A DNA stretch of 64,000 nucleotides, taken from NCBI GenBank assembly GCA_013397935.1, contig VZRN01004204.1, positions 1,442,085 to 1,506,084 of the forward strand, read 5' to 3'. This DNA comes from Dasyornis broadbenti. Its lineage: Eukaryota; Chordata; Aves; Passeriformes; Dasyornithidae. Below are positions 1-12,397 of the stretch, in pieces; position 1 is the stretch's first letter, and each line of letters begins with the position of its first letter. The position numbers and the translations under genes are program-made. The notes beneath the pieces are model-generated. The model ran no database searches, was not told the origin of the DNA, and was given only the letters and a program-made list of their open reading frames with translations.

Positions 1-699
1 GAAAAATCCTAATTTTGTAAGCTAATGTTATGCCAGCCATCCAAAGCTGTTAAACACTGTGGATCTCCAAAGAAGTGTTTTTGGCACCAATGTAAATAAA
101 TGTAAACTGAGTAAAGACTATACAAAAACAGCATGATGAAATATAAACGCCAGTAAATAATGTTTTCACTCAAGAGGAATTTAATTTAGAAGATACTGTT
201 TAAGTAACTAATTCCTGTATGATTTGCAACTTGACAAAGAAGAAAATTCATGGGCATTTTTCTTCACGGGCCAGGATATATTTATAAGTATAAATACTAT
301 TGGTATTTTGCTAGTACTGAGAATCTGCTATCACCATGCAATCATAAAAATAATACACAGGAGCATTATAGGAGAGCATATATTGAGTGCATGATAGTGT
401 GGAGAGTTATCTTTAGCAACAAAAGTTGAGAATGAGCCACAAATTATAGACAGAAATTACAGACATTATCTACATAACTAAAATAAATCCTTCCTACCGT
501 ACTGTACAATTTCTTATTCTTGACAGATCACACATTGTGGAAGACGGTTTTTTTAATCAGACTCAGAGATTTAGACCTCCACCTATAAAGCAGTGTGCTC
601 TCAGCCTTTGAGAATGGGCAAGCATTGGTTAAATTAAAACAGTGCTTCTAAGAGAAAATGAATACAAAAATGTTTCTATTCAAGCTGTCCATAGTTGTG
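1..699. other. Non-coding sequence, no recognised feature
   Basis: This AT-rich stretch lies upstream of the first CR1 fragment. I see no open frame of note, no RNA gene and no recognisable repeat. It is probably unique intergenic or intronic DNA, although an old, diverged repeat could be present that I cannot recognise by eye. Confidence 0.55.
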
Positions 700-1442
700 C
701 TAGGAAATAACAAGGTTCTGCTTGACCTCATACTAACAAACAGGGAAGGCCTTGTTGGAGATGTGAGGGCTGTGGGCAGCCTTGGCTGCAGTGGCCATGA
801 GATTGTGGAGTTCAGTATCAGGTCAGGAGGAAGCAGGGCTGCAAGTAAGACTGGACAACCATGGACTTCAGGAGAGCTGACTTTAGGCTCTTTGGGGATC
901 TTCTTGGAAGAATCCAAGCTGTACATGAGTCAGCAGTGTCCTGGAGGCCAAGAAGGCCAATGGAGTCCTGGGGTGCATTAGGAAGAGCAATGCCAGCATG
1001 GAGATGCTCCTGCCCCTCTGCTCAGCCCTGGTGAGGCCTCTCCTGGAGTGCTGTGTCCAGTCTGGGCTCCTCAGGACAAGAGAGACATGGAGCTCCTGGA
1101 TTGAGTCCAGTGGAGGGTGACACAGATAGTTAAGGGACAAGAGCATCTCTCTTATAAGGACATGCTTAGAGACCCAGGCCTGTTCAGCCTCGAGAAGAGA
1201 CACTGAGAGGGGACCTCATCAATGTCTATCAGTACCTCAAGGGAGGTGGCAAGAGGGTGTTTCCAGGCTCCTCCTAGTGGTGCCAAGCAATGGGACAGGA
1301 GGCAACGGGCAGAAACTGAGGCACAGGAAGTTCCACCTGAATACAAGGAAGAACTTCTTTCTTTTCTGTGCGGGTAACCATGCCTTGGAGCAGATTAACC
1401 AGAGACGTTGTAGTTCTTTCCAACCTTACTCATCCTGTGAAA
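700..1442 (+). mobile_element. CR1 LINE fragment, truncated and internally deleted
   Basis: Two separated parts of a CR1 non-LTR retrotransposon are joined. The first part (about 706-910) encodes the end of the ORF2 endonuclease domain and reads LLDLILTNREGLVGDV, then GHEIVEFSI. The reading frame shifts by about 850-860, after which MDFRRADF and LFGDLLGRI are read from 861. At about 911-920 the sequence jumps to the region near the end of ORF2 (QQCPGGQEGQW) and then runs through the usual CR1 3' region, so most of the reverse transcriptase is missing. A second gap near 1410 removes part of the 3' UTR before the final TTCTTTCCAACC block. The endonuclease SDH motif reads S-G-H (codons at 790-798), so a catalytic Asp is lost. 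The element is dead. The identification rests on the recalled CR1 consensus and is strong. Confidence 0.9.
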
Positions 1443-4400
1443 TGTTGGGTTAATCCCCTCACAGTGCTTACTACCCTTCAGCTCAATTTGCTTTGATTTC
1501 AAACCAGACCTCCTGTTCCAAGCACTTGCTAAAGCAAGTCAATTCTCTATATTTTTCACCAGCAAAATCTTCAGGCCTTGTGTGTGGCCAGCTTTGCTAT
1601 GTAGCCTGCCCCCCACAAGACCAGAAGTAACGATGCTCTCTGCAATACAGGCAGGAGTGCTGCCTGGCTATAACCCTTAGGAAAGCTTTTTAGCTTTTTA
1701 GAGTCTTGCGTGTCATAGCTTTCCTTCCCCATTGCATGAATAATGCTCTCATTGCCATTCTTTTTGTATTTTATCTGCATATGATAATTTCTTCAAGCTG
1801 AAAGTTCTTCCAGTGATCACAATATTTCATCCGTGCTCACCTGGTAAATGTCTCATTTGCACTAATATAGAAATGTGGCACATGTTGCCTAGTGACCAGG
1901 AGCATTCCCCTCCACCCTTTTCTCTCATAAAGTGAGGCTTTTGCTATGGCAAATAAGTGAGTATTTTAATGTTATGGAATTAAGTTTTATTAGATGTCAG
2001 CTTCCTAATGACATTGGCAAGATCTCTAAAATAGAACTCCACACATCTCCTTGCCAAATGGCTTTCTAAGCCTCCTAATGTTTCCATTTATGCAATACAA
2101 TCCTATTTTATGTGTCATTTTACAGCTCTAGGAAAAACACTTTCCAGTCGAAACACATTCCTGTGCATACATTTGGCTTACAGGAGTATATACAGGTGAC
2201 AGTCCAGTGTCTATCCAAAGCATTCGCTCTCTTTTCCTACTCCAACCCCAAACAGTCATGGTCTGTATTTCACCTCTGTCTTAACAGCCCTTCCATTACC
2301 CTGGTAATAATAAGCGCAGGAACCACTGAGTGAAGTTCTTTCATTTGTGATCTGCAGGTGGTGATAATGGTCCCTTTGGCTCTAAACATTTGCGTGTCAG
2401 GTTAACACAGAGAGAATGCAGGCTGATGCACAGAGCGGGATGTCAGCTGCAGTGCTGCCAGCACCCGGCTCACAGACCTTGTGCCTGCTTCCAAGAATAC
2501 GCACAGCAAGCTTAAAAAGTAAGGATTTTAAATGTGTAAAAGTAATGGGGTGCTTGCTTGTTTTAGTTGCCTCCATGTTCTTTTTCATGCTTCACCCTTC
2601 ACATGTTACTTGCATCAGTAGATAGGAAGAGGGCAACAGTTAAAAGCACGCCATGGCATATTTTCAAATAAAAGCTGGCAGTCTCGCATAAAATTCCAGT
2701 GTCTTAAATCATTGAGAAAAGCAAAGTACTGCAAAATTCAGTCAATCCACCTGTGGATAACACGGAAGAAAATTCCTCTGCCATCCAGATGCAACTTTTC
2801 TGTGGCACCACACAATACTGCACCATCTTAAAGCTTTTCAGAGGGAGACACCATCCTTCAGATGGTCCTCCACTCTGGACTGCCTGAAACACTGCACTGA
2901 CATCTCTGAAGCAACCAACCGCCAGCATCCAAACATTTCATCTGCATCAGGGACCAAAAGGAGATGTCAAAACTTCCCCTAGCAATGACAACTCAAGTTC
3001 ATGAAGTAAATTCTGGCATTTTCCTGTGCTTTCTAGAGCAGACTCAAGTACTGACTGAAGCACAGCTGCATGAGATATTCTCAGCCAAAATGAACAGGAG
3101 ATTAAATGTGCAAAGAATGAAGCAAAAATTCTGTAAGACGACCTAAGAGAAATATCATGTTGTCTAATGTTAAGATCATTAAAATCCTTGAATGTTGCCA
3201 TAGACAAACACTCTCTCTTGTGGAGAATAAATATCATTTCTCTTATAAGGAAGTAGGAGAACAGCCTTAAAAAAAAAAAAGTGGAAAAAATCCAACCTTT
3301 GGGATTTGGTTATGAAGTTATATTTACTCCATCCCTTTCTGAATAGGGATTTGGTTTAACATTTTAAAAGGCTCTAATTCCCAGTTTCATAAATGACTTT
3401 TATTTTTTAATATGACTGGCTTCTAATTCAGTTGAGCATATCTAAAAAGTACACAGCTAAGTAGAAATCATATAAATATTGTTCAGCTTCCAGCAAGCCT
3501 CACTGCAGCTGGCAAGGATATCAACCACAGTTCAGCTTCAGGACAGCCAAGGGGAAGGACAGCAAAGGCACAAGCGAGTTAAGTGAGAAATTTCAGACAG
3601 AAGGATGAAAGGCTTTGCTGGACATTATTAGATTATGGGCAAAAGAAACAGACAGACAACCTGGAGGAGTTTACATAGCCTAAGCACATAGGAAAAACCA
3701 CTGTCAGAGGTGCCTTAGGCTGTGAGCAAGAAAGCCCTCCTACTACTAAATTTCATTGTTCCTAAGGGAATTTGGAACCTGTCCACCCATTTATAAATGA
3801 GCAAACTTCTTCCAGCTAGAGAGAGGATCAGGGATGGAACCGTTGAGCTACATTTCTACCTGTTGAGTTGTCTATAGCAGTGACAGCTGGCATAAAATTT
3901 TGCTATGAGTTGCATATTTATGGTCTCAGATTTTACTAAAAAGTGGTAGAAAACATTCCTTATAAAGCCTTGCTTGGGTGTTATTTATGAATACCAAAGG
4001 TCCAGATTTATAAAGTCAATTAGGGATTATGGTTCTTTTTGGCTGTAAGCAGCTTCTTATGTCATTGAGTATAAGTGGAGGGAGGAGAAGACATGTATCA
4101 AATATGCACCATCAAGATCTTGCTTCTTACTTGAAGCTTTCTTCCATCTTTATCCCCATTTTGCCTCCTTTCTTGTCTAGGATGGCTGCTTTGAGCAATT
4201 CAGCTGCTTTCTGTAAAAAGAGACTGAAACCAGGTCCTTGAGCTCTTATACTGACCAAGGAACATAACTTCATTTCCTACCTGCTCTGTCTGGAGGAAAC
4301 ACTGGCATCTGAACCGTGGCCAGTTCGGTCAGAAAGTCAATGAATGCAGAGAACTTGGCAGACATTCCATGTATGGATACACAACAGAATAATTGTCCAC

Positions 4401-6711
4401 CCTGTACTGGAGCTCCACTCATGCCAGGGATCACACCTTCCTAATTCCGGGCCCGGAGACCACAGACCAAGAGTCATTTGGTGGGGAAATGGGAGCAGGT
4501 TATTACTCTTGAGAAACATAAGCAAGTCCAATTCCGTCTGTGCTGCTGCCTCTCCACCACATGCATTTTCTGGCTAGATACAGACTCCCACTTCACCTAA
4601 GGCAAAGCAGCATTAGCTGCCTCACATGAGTGCTCTGTGCCTGTAGAAATGCAGAGATCAGACACCCTGAGGACCCCTCTGGGTCCATGGCATTGCTGCT
4701 TATGGGGGCAGGAATCTTTCCAGCCATTTCCTCTTCCTGAAGTATTTATAACAGAGTGAAGAAACAGAAATAAAGCACTAAGTTTCTGGCTTTAGAGTGG
4801 TGCGTATCCCCACCCCAAGTTTCCCTTAAATCCAGCTTCTCTTTTCATTTATACTCTGCACTGCACTCAGTCTCCACACCTCTTAACCCAGTATGGCCCA
4901 CTTTACCACCTTGTCTAAGTGCTTTATGTATGTTTAAAAAACATCACCACATTCTGCCAGTTCAAAAGTCTCTAAGTCAACCTCAAAAAGAAAGAAATTA
5001 TTAAGGAATTGCCCGAAAACAACAACGAAATGGAACTTCTGTTTCTAGTTGCCATCCATAATTTTTTAAAAAGCATGTAATTGGTATTAGTGACAACAAA
5101 GCTCTTATGAATTTTCTGGAACTTAGAAGTCAGTGCTTAAATAACATGCATAAAACTCATGGGAGAGAGGGGGAAGCTGAGCACTAAAGACCTTTTGAGA
5201 AAACAGATCAGGCTACTGGGAAAAGAGTCAAGACAGAAAAATTTGAGGGAAAAAAAAAAGTTCCTGAGGAAGTAGTGCCTGTGTTTTACTCCCCAGATAT
5301 GTGGAGAACTTGCAGTGCTACTGGATCAGTTTTCTTTGCCTCCTTTTTAAAAACAGGCAAGATAGGTATAGAAAAGAAATACAATATTGTTCTTCAAAGC
5401 CCAAGGGCCACCACAAATCAAATCTTTTCGAGTCAGCAGGACAGTGTGTTTGATAAAATACTCTCAAGTTTGGGTAGCATAACCTGGCCCAGTATGATGC
5501 AAAAATATAGGCAAGGGCATGCCGTGGGAGTCAAGCTGGGATGGAAGCAAGGGAGCTAAAGCGTGGATTCTGTTTCAGAGCAAAGAAATTATTAAGAAGC
5601 TTCCCAAAGGCAGAACTAGATACCCATGATGTGCATTATTTAAACGTGAAGGGGAGGAAAGCATCAATTAGCTATAACATAAGGGATATTTATACACTTG
5701 CAAATGGGGAAGTGCTCTGGCTTACAAGGTAGAACAGCCAAAAGCCTTGCTTCATTACACCTGTGAGACCAAGAAGGGCTGTCTCTTACCTTCTTTGTAT
5801 TTTAAAGGCAGAAGCTATCAAAACACTTTAGATGAGTATAGAAGCATCTTTTTCAGACCCTTATTAGATATCTTCAGTTTCCCAGGATTTCATAGCAAAA
5901 CAATTAATACAGCCATGTATTTTCATGAATTCTTACTAGAAATCTCACCAAACAGCTTTGAAACTTTCAACTTATTTTAACTTGGGGGAAATATTTTTTC
6001 AGTGTTTACTCAGTGTCAACACTGTTACAGGTTCTCTTTACATTGCCCACGTTTCTCATTTACGATATTGATAGAACCTTCCTCTTCAACATCTCCTCTC
6101 TTTCCCTCCCTCCTCACCAAATCTTTGGGCAAACAGTCTGGTTTGAAATGGCAGATGAACACGGTAACTTTCTTAAAGAAACAACAGTGTATTAAGATCA
6201 AAATTTTGTATGCTTTGTATATTTGAATGTTTTAAATACACATCACAACACGGCTGCACAGCTGTATGACAGGAACAGTCAGCATGCTTTCCAGACATAT
6301 TTCTTAACATATTAGGGGAAAACCCCTTGAAGATCTTGATCATTAGCTAACTGTGCTAAAAGGCCCCTTAAATACACATATGTGCAAAATGCAACTAGCA
6401 TTGCAAAATGCAAACACCACTTTCTTCCTTATCTTCTTTTCTTTCCTTCCTTTTTTATTCTATTTTAAGTGGTAGTCCTTTAAGCTCAGATGGCAAGGGC
6501 ATCTGCCCAATTAGATAAGGAAAAACACATAATAGAAAATGAGCAAACAAATGAGTTTGATTCTTCTGGAAAACACAACTAAACAACCCTGAACACACCC
6601 CATACACACTTCAAGTAAACCATCAGTCATATTTTGTTTTTATAAGTCATTTGAAAAAAAATGGAATCAACCTATGGTTGTTGTTACATGTCAGTTTAAA
6701 ATAATTTTTTA
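1443..6711. other. Non-coding sequence, no recognised gene
   Basis: This stretch is unique-looking AT-rich DNA with many stop codons in all frames. Only short homopolymers stand out, such as A-runs near 3268-3280 and 5250-5260. A few open frames of 60-107 codons occur, but none resembles a family I know and none has a convincing pair of splice sites. I see no RNA gene and no clear transposable element. Confidence 0.55.
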
Positions 6712-7206
6712 GTGTCAAATGCAAGCAAATCACAAGATGTTTCAGTGTTGAAAATGAAATATTTAATAACAACTAATTGTAATGTATTCTTTTCAATTTT
6801 GCTTTATTTCCCACATCAGGCAGGCGAAACCAAAATGTATCTTGACAAAACAACTTTTCACCCAGAAGCTTTTCACCCAGAAGTCAGAATGAGTACACCA
6901 ACTTATTCCAAAGCTATAACAGCCTTGTTGATGAACTCCAATATTACTTTTGAGATAGTAATATCTTACAGCCGCATGCCTTCACTACCCACACATGCTC
7001 AGAGGAACATGACCACTGGGCATGCAACCACTTCTAAAATAGTATTGAAAGCGGTGATTGAAAAAAAACATGAAACATGCATGTTGAGGAGTCATCTTGC
7101 AAAAAGGAGGGACATCCACGAGCTCCACAGTCAACAGTGTTACTGTTCCACCCCACTGCTTTCATCAGGACCACTAAGTTACTGTATAATCCAGAGGAGC
7201 TGCTGA
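6712..7206 (+). other. 164-codon open frame of unknown status
   Basis: The frame opens with MSNASKSQDV and ends with CIIQRSC. It has no signal peptide, clear membrane segment or motif that I recognise. It contains a perfect 15-bp tandem duplication (6854-6868 and 6869-6883) that keeps the frame and gives FHPEAFHPEV. No promoter, Kozak context or splice structure supports translation. A frame of this length can arise by chance in 64 kb, so I treat it as probably non-coding. Confidence 0.12.
6854..6883 (+). repeat. Two-copy 15-bp perfect tandem duplication
   Basis: CTTTTCACCCAGAAG occurs twice back to back with no mismatch. This is a recent small slippage duplication. It is the only notable structure within the surrounding 164-codon open frame. 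Confidence 0.95.
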
Positions 7207-10200
7207 AAATGGACCAGGCTGTTCTAGGCACCAAGCACTCTGCATAAGTACAGAGAACTCAGAAGTCCTGTAGTGCCATTAGCTAGAGCCTGGAAAATGA
7301 AACAAGACCAAAAAGGGGCAGATAATGCCTGACTGTAAAAGCCAATCAGCGGTAAAGCCCAGAGCAAAGATCCAAACTCCAAATTCCCACCTTAAGGTTT
7401 AATTAATGCCAACTACAAAAGCCTTCAGACTGCTTTTACAATCTAACCAACAAGAACCGAGAACACAGACTAGGTTTGCAGAAGTGACCTCGAGCCCCAT
7501 TGTTCAACATCCCAAATGCCAAGAGTCAAACTGAAATCAAAGTGTCCAGGAGCCACGACTACTTGAAACAGGACATTGCTGCTCTTTGCTGCTAAACAGC
7601 AAATGTTTTCCTAGTATGAATTTGTCATGTGAGCATCTATTTTTAGATTAAGGAGTGCAGATAAAGACAAAGACCATCCCCAGTGAAACTACTTGTCATT
7701 CATGATTTATCAGTGCCTCATAACCCAGGAGAGGAATGACAGAAAATATTTTAATATTTGTGCACCTCACTTGCTTGAAGACTGCCAAACACCAACCAAG
7801 TTTAACACAGATTTTTCACTTTAGGAGAGGAGCTTCATGCCTTTTAATTGCATGCTTTTAAAAATGCATTTGGGCATTTTATAAAGTTTCTAGCATTTTT
7901 TAAATGTATGCCTTTTTCTTTTTTGGTTTTTGTTCTTGTAACATGACAAAAACCCTAATCATGAAAACACTATAGCAGAGGAATAATTACATACATCTGC
8001 TACTCTACCAAACTCTGCCACATATTTTTGATCCAAACACAGTCAACGAAATACTTCTGCGCACTCTCACACGTTCAGTTTGGCTCACACCTTTAAGTGG
8101 AGACAAATATTGATGGGGAGGGAGAAGAGAGAAACTGCTAAGCTTCCATTTATCTACCTAAACATAGCATTCAGACCTCCTAAATCACTCAGCTTCACAG
8201 GAAAGATAAGATTCCTGCTGCTAAGCAGCCCAAATATTTGCCCATCCTCTCCTGAACATGGACAATCGAGGTGCATACTATGATACCTGACAGTAATGAG
8301 AAGGATGAATTTACAGTCATACAGGCCAACTCCTGGAGTCAGAAGACAGCTTGACTGCACAGCTCAGGGTGTGCTACTTGCAGCATTCCTTGGTGCTGAG
8401 AATATTTGCAATTAGAGAATTAGCAAAGAGATGTATTAATATAAAAGTAATAAAATCCCAAATGCTGAAAATATGCAGAACTGTAAAAGTCCAAGTGGGA
8501 AGGCCCAGATATAGAGGAAGAAAACTTGCCAGAAAGGAGCCTAAATTTTAGTGTTCTCTACTGGTTTAAGAAAATAAAAGGCCTTTAATTATTTAACAGA
8601 AAGCATTTTCTTTGCCCAATGAAATCAGTGCCTGTAACCCTAAAGAGACAGGGCTCAGAAAGGAAGAGGGCAGTCTATGGGTTGTTTGGGTTTTTTTAAA
8701 CACAGTACAGCTGGATGCCCTGAAATCTATTCAGGAATTTGCAAGAAAAGAGTAAGGTATTCCTATATGAATGTTATAGTATTATAACAAACCCTATAAA
8801 AACTATCCTAAGCTCATTCAACACCTTTCAAATATAAGTCTATGACTGGGTTGTCACAGGTTAAAAAATAAATACTAAGAACTGTCCCAATGCCTACATA
8901 ATACCATAGAAAATTAGTCATTAAATTGCAATATTGTTTTAGACATGCACAGCGCAGAATGAAAACTGCGGGGAACTTAGCTGTGTCAATATTTACCCCA
9001 AAGGCCACTTAGCAAGTTGCACTTGTTTTCAAGACAGCAAACAGTAAATATTTGGAAATAGTATTGTCTTTTTTTTTTCTCCTTGTAGAAGCATCTGGTC
9101 TTGGCAAGGAAGTATAACCACAGTGACACACAGCCCTGTTGCAGACACTCGTTAGGGAGCAGTGCAAGTTCAGCATGGAATGCTGACATCTTACTGTCCC
9201 GCCAAACAGAAAAATCCCACCATAGCTTCTTTCAAATGGAACTCTGGGGAATAGCACTGTGACAAAACTATTATGTTTTAATAAGACAATAATTCTGGCT
9301 TCCATTTAGGCATTCAAAAAAGGCTTAGAAATCCTCTTTAAGGAGTGCAGAAAAATCACTTTTATAAGGTTTGGGTGGGGGGACTCAAAAAATTATTTTT
9401 GAAATGGCCGGGAGGAGCTTGGTGAACTTCACAAAACAAAACCTTTCCTAATCTTCTCCTAGAAAATGTTTTGTGCAAACTGACATCCTCAAAATCTCTT
9501 TCATCTAGTGCTATTCCTGACTAGGAAGACACTTTCCCTCCCACCCTGAACTTAAACGCTAGGGCTGGTGGGATGTTCACTGACGCAATTACTACAAAGA
9601 AGTTCAAAAGGTAAGACCAGTTTAAGAGAGAGTCCAAGCTGAAATCTGCCTCCCTGTCAGTATTGCACTGCGGGGAGAGGAGCAGAAAGGAGGGGGAAAG
9701 GGTGACCAATGCCTGGGACTGTCCAGAAGGAGACAGGCAGAACTTTGCCCCTCCAGTTTACCAAATGACAAGGCATTAACTCTATTTCTTCACAGGGTCT
9801 GCACATTTCTCACTCTTTTTCCATAAGTACAAATGGGTAACATTTTCTTATATAAAGGAAGATACTGCTCTGCATGTACAAGACTGTAGATGGATAGGAT
9901 GGGATGCCATGCAAAAATTAATTACATGTTCTTCACTCAGATAAAAGATGTGAAATTCAGCTTCACAATTCATCCTCTCTTTACTAAAGGCAAAAGCTCT
10001 GGAAATCCAGCAGCAAGACCACAGGCTGTCTCCCACCAACACTTCTCAGTGCTTCACACTGCCATATTCAGACAGTTGGCTGCTGCATATCCTAAGCACA
10101 TGCACTTGTGCTCCCCTCACCATCAAAAACCAATGAGATGTGTTCTTCAGGTAAAAAACCACGTGGGGAAGACATCCTTCTCAGATGATAAGAACCTGAT

Positions 10201-11834
10201 TTGTGGCCAACTACCACAAGAAAATAGTCTAAAAGAGATGTGAAACTACACCAGGTCTATTTTTTTCCAAAATAATTGTTTTACTCTAAGTTACACTCCA
10301 CTCTCTAGACACTTGGCAATACATTGAGAAACAACTCAAAACCAGAGTGGTTCTTCCTTACCAGTTTCCCAAAAGCTGAGTGCCACTTCCAGGATCAAAG
10401 TAAAGAGGACAGAGAGGTCTTTATTACTGGATGTTCCATGTTTTAACTCTGTTTCATTTGATATAAGAGGAGCAGCTGAAAATGGGGCAGGGTCGCCATT
10501 AGACAGAAAACTTCACCTACAGGGTGCTCCTAATTGCAGAGCTTTCCGACTCTTTCCCTGCTGCCCATCCACACAAGCCATTATGAGTCCCACCAAGTCA
10601 GTGTTGCTAAACTTGTGTAATAACTCACCAGCACCTGTTTTCCATGCCAGGAAACAGAAAAGTCTCTACCAAGTAAAAATGGATGTAAAACCTTTGCTAG
10701 GCTATGACATCCTTAAATCCTGCTGCTCCTCTGCCTCTCAAGCCAAGCCTGCAGAGCTCTGAAGTCCTTTGTGCTTTCATCATTACACAGATCAACTCAT
10801 TCCCTTTACCTCATTTTTAAAAATACATTTTTTTTTCTTTTCATCTTTACCTTATCTCCTCTCTTTTCATTTTAGAAATGCTCCCTCGTTCAGGCTACTC
10901 CATGGTGGATTCTGACTCAAATGAAATATTTATGGCTCTAAATATTCTCTAACATCCAGCACCACAGGCCTTATCCATGGCTGTAGACTTTTCACTAGGC
11001 TTGTTACATTAAGGCAGTGTAAGACTCAGATCACAGATTCCCAGTCTCTTTGTAGTCAAAGCTTGGCTGAGATGACTGAAAATTATGGTCCCCTACTGGG
11101 GTAAGCTCTTCCTCCTCTGTTCAAATAGTGTGGGGCTGCAGACAGCTCCTAACCTCCTACTCCCTCCAGAGCAGCTTCTCCTCTCTTGCCTCCCTTGCGC
11201 TTTCCTGCACTGAGTCTACTCTAAAATGTCCAGCTGATGTCCAGAGCAAGGCACATGTTCTGGTCTGCCCTCCTTCATCCAAAGGGAAGTGGCTTCCTTT
11301 TGGGAGCCACTGGTCAGCATATTTTCACACAGTCATAATGCAAATAGCTTTTGCCAGCAAACTTTCTGCCAGACCTACAACCCTACCTCAAAATTAATAT
11401 TTTCTGCTAAGCATCATAGAAACCTGAAACCTAGTAACTCGTCCTGAACAGGACTAGCCCCACAAAAGGGTGGGCAGCACTTAACAGATATGTCACAGAG
11501 CTTTAGGAGAGTGGTCTAAAGAATTGGAAAGCAAATGTTAGAAACTTTAAACAGCTCTTGAATATAAAAAACACATATTTCCTGATAACGCAGAGCTATT
11601 TATACTGTTTTAACTAGTGTCAGAACCAGTGATCTCATTCATGGGTGCAAATCACTGATGTACACACTACATAAACACTTTTTGAAGGAATTTTGGCAGG
11701 GATTTTCAAAGAACCCTGCAGGACTTTTGATGCAATAGACCAGCTCCCTCAAAGAGCAGCACTAACTTTCAACTTTGTCACATCTAGGATCAGTAGAAAA
11801 CTAGGCATTGTTCCTACTATCAGTGTTTCAGCAG
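7207..11834. other. Non-coding sequence, no recognised gene
   Basis: This stretch runs between the open frame at 7.2 kb and the solo LTR at 11.8 kb. It has scattered short open frames up to 117 codons (9890-10243, plus strand), T-runs near 9070 and 10830, and no recognisable domain, RNA gene or transposable element. Confidence 0.55.
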
Positions 11835-12397
11835 TGTCATGGTTTGATCACAGCCAACTAAATACCACACATCCACTTGCTGGTCTTCCCCTGTTCTGGT
11901 GGGATGGGGTGGAAAATCAAAAAAAGAGGTAAAACTAATGGGTTGAGAGAAGAATAGTTTAGCAATTGAAATGGAGATATAATAATAAAAATGAAAGGGG
12001 AGACAACTAAAAGAGAAAGAGAAATAAAGCTCAAGAAACACAAGAGATGCACAACACAGGTGCTCAGCAGCTGCTGATCAATGACCAGCTTGACCCCAAA
12101 CAGTGAGGTACCAACTCCTGGACAACTGCCCCCAGTTTATACACTGAGCATGGTGTGGAATATCCCTATGGTCAGTTCGGGTCAGCTGTCCTGGCCATGC
12201 TCCTTCCCAAATTCTTGTGCACCTGCTTGCTGGCAGAGCATGGGGAACTGAAATGCGCTTGACTTTGTGTAAGCACTACTGAACAACAACCGAAACATCA
12301 ATGTGTCATCGACATTATTCTCCTACTAAATCCAAAACACAGCACTGTACCAGCTACCAGGTAAAAAACGAACTCTATCCCAGCAGAATCCAGGACA
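11835..12397 (+). mobile_element. Solo LTR of a songbird ERV2/ERVK-type retrovirus
   Basis: The element starts with TGTCATGGTTTGATCACAGC and ends with CCAGGACA, a TG...CA pair. Between them it follows the songbird LTR5-type consensus as I remember it: a GTGGGATGGGG block near 11898-11908, GTAAAACTAATGGGTTGAGA at 11928-11947, a purine-rich AT segment, TATACACTGAGCATGGTGTGG near 12138, GGGTCAGCTGTCCTGGCCATG at about 12179, and the terminal block ACTCTATCCCAGCAGAATCC. AATAAAG at about 12023 could be its polyadenylation signal. No internal retroviral sequence lies on either side, so it is a solo LTR left by recombination between two LTRs. Flanking bases (AGCAG before, AACAC after) do not form a target-site duplication. 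The family name is from memory and unverified. Confidence 0.85.
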
